Assembly (NCBI GenBank): GCA_025964675.1
Contig: JAOPYI010000021.1
Coordinates: 1-64,000 of the forward strand
DNA from: Sphaerisporangium sp.
GTDB taxonomy: Bacteria; Actinomycetota; Actinomycetes; Streptosporangiales; Streptosporangiaceae
Length of the DNA stretch: 64,000 nt
Direction: 5' to 3'
The notes under the pieces were generated by a model. It did no database searches and was not told where the DNA came from. It was given only the letters and a program-made list of their open reading frames with translations. Shown here piece by piece: positions 59,934-64,000 of this stretch. The first letter of the stretch is position 1, and the number at the start of each line of letters is the position of its first letter. Made by a program: the position numbers and the translations under genes.

Positions 59934-61046
59934 CTACTGGAGGCGGAGCACCGCCGCATTGACCCGTTCGTCAGTTGCTGTCATGGCGATCCGGATATGC
60001 GATGAGCCCGCATGTCCGTAAAAGTCGCCCGGCGCGACGAGAATGCCGATTTCGGCTAGCGCCTGAACCTGCTCCCAGCAGCTCCGGTCGTCGGTCGCCC
60101 ACAGATAAAGGCCGGCCGTCGAATGCTCGACGCGCCAGCCGGCCTTTTCGAGGGCCGGGCGCAGCAGGGCGCGCCGCGCGGCGTACAGCTCGCGCTGCGC
60201 GTCGGCGTGCCGGTCGTCGTCGAGGACGGCGGCCATGGCGGCCTGGACCGGCGCGGGCATGATCATGCCGGCGTGCTTGCGTACCTCGAGCAGACGCTTG
60301 ACGAGGGCGGGGTCGCCCGCGACGAACGCCGCGCGGTAGCCGGCGAGGTTGGATCTCTTGGACAGCGAGTGCACGGCGAGCAGGCCCTCGTGGGAGCCGC
60401 CGCAGACGTCCGGGTGCAGGATCGAGACCGGCTCCTCTTCCCAGCCCAGCTCGATGTAGCACTCGTCGGAGGCCACCACCGCGCCACGCTCGCGCGCCCA
60501 GGCGACCACCTTGCGAAGGTGCTCGGCGGGCAGCACGCGGCCGGTGGGGTTCGACGGGGAGTTCACCCAGACCAGCGGCACACGCTCGGGGCCGAGCTCC
60601 AGCAGCCCGTCGGTGGCGTGCGGAGTGGCCCCCGCGAGCCGCGCCCCGACGTCGTAGGTGGGGTACGCGAGGGCGGGGATGATCACGCGGTCGCCGGAGC
60701 CGAGGCCGAGCAGGGTCGGCAGCCAGGCGACCAGCTCCTTGGACCCGATGGACGGCAGGACGTCGGCGGGGTCGACCGTGACGCCGTGACGGCGTGCGAG
60801 CCAGCCGGCGGCGGCGCGGCGGAGCCGCTCGGTGCCGTGGGTGAGGGGGTATCCGGGGCTGTCGGCCGCGGCCGCGAGCGCCTGACGCGCCACGGCGGGC
60901 ACCGAGTCGACGGGGGTGCCGATCGAGAGGTCGACGATGCCGCCGGGGTGCGAGAGCGCCCGCTCTTTGTACGGCACCAGCCGGTCCCACGGAAAGTCAG
61001 GCAGCCCGATCACCGAATAACCCCCAGGAAGTTCCAACGCGATCAT
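59934..61046 (-). CDS. dapC: Succinyldiaminopimelate transaminase (DapC)
   Basis: A 370-residue class I/II PLP aminotransferase. The PLP Lys is in VHSLSKRSNLAGYR; VWVNSPSNPTGRVL, SDECYIELGWEE and the C-terminal RIAM residues that bind the substrate carboxylate are also present. N-terminal LPDFPWDRLVPYKERA and HPGGIVDLSIGTPVDSV are the actinobacterial DapC hallmark. It makes N-succinyl-LL-diaminopimelate. Length and motifs are complete. It follows fdxA across a hairpin. Confidence 0.94.
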   Translation of the reverse strand: MIALELPGGYSVIGLPDFPWDRLVPYKERALSHPGGIVDLSIGTPVDSVPAVARQALAAAADSPGYPLTHGTERLRRAAAGWLARRHGVTVDPADVLPSIGSKELVAWLPTLLGLGSGDRVIIPALAYPTYDVGARLAGATPHATDGLLELGPERVPLVWVNSPSNPTGRVLPAEHLRKVVAWARERGAVVASDECYIELGWEEEPVSILHPDVCGGSHEGLLAVHSLSKRSNLAGYRAAFVAGDPALVKRLLEVRKHAGMIMPAPVQAAMAAVLDDDRHADAQRELYAARRALLRPALEKAGWRVEHSTAGLYLWATDDRSCWEQVQALAEIGILVAPGDFYGHAGSSHIRIAMTATDERVNAAVLRLQ

Positions 61047-61060
61047 GTGAGAAACCGGCC

Positions 61061-61088
61061 GGTACCGCGACCATCAGGTCACGGTACC
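61061..61088 (-). terminator. Hairpin between fdxA and dapC
   Basis: ggtaccgcgacc (61061-61072) pairs with ggtcacggtacc (61077-61088) with one mismatch and a four-base loop. It is 35 bases past the fdxA stop and 15 bases before dapC. Confidence 0.7.
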
Positions 61089-61122
61089 CAGCGGCATCTC
61101 ATGACCACGGACAGGCCGAAGC

Positions 61123-61449
61123 TCAGTGCTCCTCGGCCTGCGGCGGGAGTGCGGCCACGATCGGGTGATCCTTGGCGATCTTGCCGACCTTGGACGCGCC
61201 GCCGGGGGAGCCCAGCTCGTCGAAGAACTCTACGTTGGCCTTGTAGAAGTCCTTCCACTGATCGGGCGTGTCGTCCTCGTAGAAGATCGCCTCCACCGGG
61301 CAGACGGGCTCACACGCGCCGCAGTCCACACACTCGTCTGGGTGAATGTAGAGCATGCGGTTGCCCTCGTAGATGCAATCGACGGGGCATTCTTCGATGC
61401 ATGCCTTGTCCAGGACATCCACGCAAGGCTGCGCGATGACGTAGGTCAC
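61123..61449 (-). CDS. fdxA: 7Fe ferredoxin (FdxA)
   Basis: A 108-residue electron carrier with Cys at 9, 17, 21, 25, 40, 43, 46 and 50. CVDVLDKACIEECPVDCIYEG and CVDCGACEPVCPVEAIFYED are the family hallmarks of the 3Fe-4S/4Fe-4S ferredoxins of actinobacteria. A C-terminal extension (YKANVEFFDELG) is normal. It precedes dapC on the same strand, as in M. tuberculosis (fdxC-Rv1178). Confidence 0.96.
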   Translation of the reverse strand: MTYVIAQPCVDVLDKACIEECPVDCIYEGNRMLYIHPDECVDCGACEPVCPVEAIFYEDDTPDQWKDFYKANVEFFDELGSPGGASKVGKIAKDHPIVAALPPQAEEH

Positions 61450-61554
61450 CTCGGACTCCTTCTTCTCCGCGCCTTCGCACGACTCGACCGCGGGTTGCTA
61501 GACCTAGTATTGCCGTGCTGGCCACATCTCTGAAACGGGAGGGGGGCAAACCGA

Positions 61555-61776
61555 GTGACACCGCACTTTGGCGGAAGGCTCGTCGTCGCCGTCGTCCCCT
61601 CTGACGTGGGACGCAGGGTCACCGTGCGGCGGCGGGAGCCCGACGGTTTCCGCGACGCGGTGGGCGTTCTCGAGTCCTGGGACGACGGCGTGCTCAGGGT
61701 TCGCAAGCGCGACGGCACGCTGGTGGACATCCCCGAGGAGACCGTCGTCGCGGCGAGGGTCGTCCCCGAGCGCTGA
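61555..61776 (+). CDS. Small SH3-like domain protein, 73 aa
   Basis: A GTG-started 73-residue protein of beta-strand character: GRLVVAVVPSDVGRRVTVRRRE, then GVLESWDDGVLRVRKRDG, ending IPEETVVAARVVPE. It resembles the N-terminal SH3-like domain of actinobacterial GNAT acetyltransferases that lie beside fdxA elsewhere, but the acetyltransferase domain is missing. It is either a truncated remnant or a stand-alone domain. Confidence 0.6.
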   Translation: MTPHFGGRLVVAVVPSDVGRRVTVRRREPDGFRDAVGVLESWDDGVLRVRKRDGTLVDIPEETVVAARVVPER

Positions 61777-61857
61777 TCAGGCCCTTTTCGCGTGGCCAAT
61801 CCCACGGGTGCCCCAATGCTGGCCCAAACTCCGCGTGCCTCCTCGACGCGGGAGAAT

Positions 61858-62961
61858 GTGACGTTGAGTATTCGTCTCGTGACCTCACGTGCCGCAGCCG
61901 CAGTAGTGATCCTCGCCACAGCCGTGGCCGGGTGCTCCTCCGCGACCACCACCGACAAGAAGCTCCCTCCGGTCGACCCGAAGGCCGCCAGTCTCGCCGA
62001 AGGGTTCGGCACGATGGACAGGCTGGTCCAGGCCGCGAGGAAAGAGGGCTCCCTGAACCTCGTCGGGGTTCCGCGCGACTGGGTGAACTACGGCGCCATC
62101 ATGGACCGCTTCTCCGGCGAGTACGGGATCCGGGTCAACGTGGCCGAGCCCGGCGCCAGCAGCCAGCGCGAGATCGACATTGCGAAGAGCTCGGTACCCG
62201 CGCAGGCTCCCGACGTGTTCGACCTCGGCATGGACGTCGCGATGTCCAACGCCCAGCGCTTCGCCCCGTACAAGGTGGCCGCCTGGCAGGACATCCCCGA
62301 CAACGTCAAGGACCTCAAGGCGCACTGGTACGCCGGGTACGGCGGTTACATGTCGATCGGGTACGACCCGCGCAAGGTGCCGGCGCCCAAGAGCTTCTCC
62401 GACCTGCTCAAGCCCGGATACGCCGTGGCGCTGCCGGGTGACCCGGTCCAGACCGCCGCGGCGTTCAACGGCGTCATGGCGGCTTCGCTCCAGGCCGGGC
62501 GGCCGGAGGCCCAGCGGGGCCTCGAGTTCTTCACCAAGCTCAAGAAGGGGGGCGGCCTGGCCCTCCCCTCCCAGGCCAACACCCTGGTCGACTGGGACTA
62601 CGTGAACGCCGCCAAGGCCGCCCAGACCGCCGGCGACGAGAAGCCCGCCTGGAAGGTCGTGGTGCCGTCGAACGCCACACTGGCGTCGTACTACGTCGAG
62701 GCGATCAACAAGAAGGCGCCGCATCCCGCCGCAGCCCGGCTCTGGCAGGAGTTCCTCTACAGCGACGAGGTCCAGAACCTCTTCCTCAAGGGCTTCGCCC
62801 GCCCGGCCCGCATGGAGGCGCTGGACATGAAAGGCAAGCTCGACATCCAGGCCGCCGCCAAGCTGCCCGCCGTGTCCGGCACGCCCGTGTTCCTCACGGT
62901 TCCGCAGGCGGACGAGGCCAAGACCTACCTCAAGGACAACTGGTCCAAGTCCATGGGCTGA
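61858..62961 (+). CDS. Lipoprotein ABC-transporter substrate-binding protein
   Basis: A 367-residue extracellular solute-binding protein. The lipobox is TAVAGCSS (Cys about 26) after a hydrophobic core. The PBP2 fold, with VPRDWVNYGAIMDRFSGEYG, YGGYMSIGYDPRKVP, ALPGDPVQTAAAFNG and LYSDEVQNLFLKGFAR, resembles the iron(III)/polyamine-type binding proteins. No permease or ATPase gene adjoins it within the window, so it is an orphan here. GTG 61858 follows gggaga. The substrate is not determined. Confidence 0.88.
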   Translation: MTLSIRLVTSRAAAAVVILATAVAGCSSATTTDKKLPPVDPKAASLAEGFGTMDRLVQAARKEGSLNLVGVPRDWVNYGAIMDRFSGEYGIRVNVAEPGASSQREIDIAKSSVPAQAPDVFDLGMDVAMSNAQRFAPYKVAAWQDIPDNVKDLKAHWYAGYGGYMSIGYDPRKVPAPKSFSDLLKPGYAVALPGDPVQTAAAFNGVMAASLQAGRPEAQRGLEFFTKLKKGGGLALPSQANTLVDWDYVNAAKAAQTAGDEKPAWKVVVPSNATLASYYVEAINKKAPHPAAARLWQEFLYSDEVQNLFLKGFARPARMEALDMKGKLDIQAAAKLPAVSGTPVFLTVPQADEAKTYLKDNWSKSMG

Positions 62962-63098
62962 CCCGCCGTCCGGAAACGCTCCGTGCTCCACGGGGAAACA
63001 GAGCGTGTCGTCCCCGGAAACCCGCACCCATACCGGTACCAAAGTGAGGAGGGTGAAGCCTCCGGACAGATGTGTCGCAAGGACATCAAGGCTCTAAA

Positions 63099-63118
63099 GT
63101 GTCTGTACTTACGGACAC
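63099..63118. promoter_or_regulatory. Inverted repeat upstream of the methyltransferase gene
   Basis: gtgtctg and cggacac form a 7-bp stem (one G-T pair) around a six-base loop containing tactta. It lies 9 bases before a six-codon upstream frame. It could be an operator or leader hairpin. Confidence 0.35.
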
Positions 63119-63126
63119 GGGAAGCG

Positions 63127-63147
63127 ATGTCTGAGAATGCGAGCTGA
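63127..63147 (+). CDS. Possible six-codon upstream ORF (MSENAS)
   Basis: ATG-TCT-GAG-AAT-GCG-AGC-TGA, with cgggaag just upstream. Its TGA shares a base with the ATG of the methyltransferase (TGATG), so ribosomes finishing here could reinitiate. This is a translation-coupling idea from sequence only. Confidence 0.25.
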   Translation: MSENAS

Positions 63148-63926
63148 TGGCCTTGCGATACGACACGCCGAGATTGATGCGGTGGAACGCTCGCGCCTAT
63201 GACAGCTCGTTCGGCTACGTCTCGGCGCACGGAGCGCCCCTGATAGAGCTGCTGGACCCCCAGCCGGGCGAGCGGATCCTCGACCTGGGATGCGGCACAG
63301 GGGTGCTCACCGCCGACATCGCCGCCAGGGGCACCACCGTGCTCGGCATGGACGGCTCCGCCGCGATGATCGAGGTCGCGGTCTCCCAGCACCCCCGGCT
63401 GGAGTTCATGGTCGGCGAAGGCTCCAACTTCGGCGTGGGCGTGCCCTACGACGCGGTGTTCTCCAACGCCGCGCTCCACTGGATGGGGCACCCCGACGCG
63501 GTGATCAGGTGCGTGCGGACCGCGCTGACCCCCGGTGGGCGGTTCGTGGCCGAGATGGGCGGCGCCGGCAACTGCGCCGCGCTCACCTCGGCGATGCTCA
63601 CGGCCTGGCGGGAGAACGGGCTGCCGGAGCCGGAGCTGCCGTGGTACTTCCCCTCCCCCGCCGAGTACGCCGCCCGCCTGGAGCAGGGCGGGTTCACCGT
63701 GCGGCTGCTCGAATACTTCGACCGCCCGACGCCGCTCGACGAATGCCCCAACGGCGCCGCCGACTGGGTTCGGATGTTCGCGAGCTCCCTTCTCGACGGA
63801 GTGCCGCCCGCGACGGTGGAACCGTTGTTGAGACGGGTCAACGAGCTGGCGGCACCCGCTCTACGTCGCGAATCGGGGTGGGTGGCCGACTACGTGAGGC
63901 TGCGATTCGCCGCTGTGCGGGCCTAA
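63147..63926 (+). CDS. Class I SAM-dependent methyltransferase
   Basis: A 259-residue methyltransferase of the trans-aconitate/UbiE-like type. Motif I is ILDLGCGTGVLTADI (residues about 44-58), followed by VLGMDGSAAMIEVA (motif II acidic loop), DAVFSNAALHWMGHPD and GGRFVAEMGG. The C-terminal helices (YFPSPAEYAARLEQGGFTV) are typical of the family. The substrate is unknown. Its ATG overlaps the TGA of a six-codon upstream frame. Neighbouring regulation is uncertain. Confidence 0.9.
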   Translation: MALRYDTPRLMRWNARAYDSSFGYVSAHGAPLIELLDPQPGERILDLGCGTGVLTADIAARGTTVLGMDGSAAMIEVAVSQHPRLEFMVGEGSNFGVGVPYDAVFSNAALHWMGHPDAVIRCVRTALTPGGRFVAEMGGAGNCAALTSAMLTAWRENGLPEPELPWYFPSPAEYAARLEQGGFTVRLLEYFDRPTPLDECPNGAADWVRMFASSLLDGVPPATVEPLLRRVNELAAPALRRESGWVADYVRLRFAAVRA

Positions 63927-63951
63927 GGGCCGTCTACGACCGAGCGATTTG

Positions 63952-63967
63952 CCAGACTATGGTCTGG
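63952..63967. promoter_or_regulatory. Palindromic operator-like site before the last gene
   Basis: CCAGAC-TATG-GTCTGG is a perfect 6-4-6 inverted repeat, extended outward by TTG and TCAA. It lies 28 bases before the ATG at 63996 and could overlap a -10 element. GntR/TetR-like operators have this form; the factor is not known. Confidence 0.5.
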
Positions 63968-63995
63968 TCAACGGAATCACCGGAGAGGAAACGGG

Positions 63996-64000
63996 ATGAA
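63996..64000 (+). CDS. First codons of a gene running off the window
   Basis: ATG followed by AA, preceded by cggagaggaaa, a good ribosome-binding site. Only the start is visible, so no product can be named. Confidence 0.4.

Overview
The window is 64 kb of chromosome from a high-GC Gram-positive actinomycete. It shows actinobacteria-restricted families (DUF3107, DUF3117, mycosins, AdnAB, MoeZ), many GTG starts, and a gene order that strongly recalls the Mycobacterium tuberculosis Rv1177-Rv1229c interval. The mix of families suggests Streptosporangiales (Streptosporangium, Nonomuraea or a relative); that placement is inference. No rRNA, tRNA, CRISPR array, insertion sequence or prophage was seen.

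Layout. 1-4.2 kb is accessory-looking: a GC-rich low-complexity tract, a secreted DUF3494/Ig-like protein with a His-rich tail, and a MerR regulator divergent from an aldo/keto reductase across a 19-bp-spacer promoter. 4.3-10.9 kb holds adnB and adnA, a heterodimeric helicase-nuclease for break resection. 11-16 kb holds a GNAT enzyme, a large CDP-glycerol glycerophosphotransferase-like protein, an alkyltransferase-like protein and a small hypothetical. 16-20.2 kb is an operon with two tandem copies of a cassette: a Cys-containing membrane-anchored protein followed by a mycosin protease. 20.3-22.6 kb has moeZ and an alpha/beta hydrolase. A secreted His/Gly-rich protein (22.9 kb) precedes a divergent NHEJ pair, ku and a LigD-type polymerase, sharing a LexA-like box. 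25.7-35.3 kb is a run of core genes: TetR, DUF3107, ferritin-like protein, DEAD-box helicase, hydrolase, MpaB-like oxygenase, RecB-like nuclease, a metallo-beta-lactamase-fold protein that has lost metal ligands, DUF6758 and Nudix.

35-46 kb encodes a membrane-anchored repeat protein with about ten Asp-box motifs, a CPBP protease, a CoA-ester lyase divergent from bioY across a three-copy direct repeat, a DMT exporter, an MgtE-N/CBS protein with a DUF1003 partner, and MarR. 45-50.6 kb is the cell-envelope stress module mrp / tatB-htrA-rseA-sigE with an ECF-type autoregulatory promoter and a divergent O-methyltransferase. 50.6-54.6 kb has pepA, a 55-aa DUF3117 gene, a PaaX fragment coupled to an enoyl-CoA hydratase, tag and a DivIVA-like membrane protein. 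54.9-61.5 kb holds two LOG-family genes and the lysine/peptidoglycan precursor genes dapE-dapD and dapC, with fdxA. The right end carries an orphan lipoprotein solute-binding protein, a SAM methyltransferase and the first codon of another gene behind a palindromic operator-like sequence.

Functionally, three DNA-repair groups (AdnAB, Ku/PolDom, Tag with the alkyltransferase-like protein), the SigE envelope-stress module and the dap genes are the best-supported units. The least explained parts are the duplicated mycosin cassette, the two His-rich secreted proteins that share an AT-rich upstream motif, the degenerate metallo-beta-lactamase and the Asp-box repeat protein.
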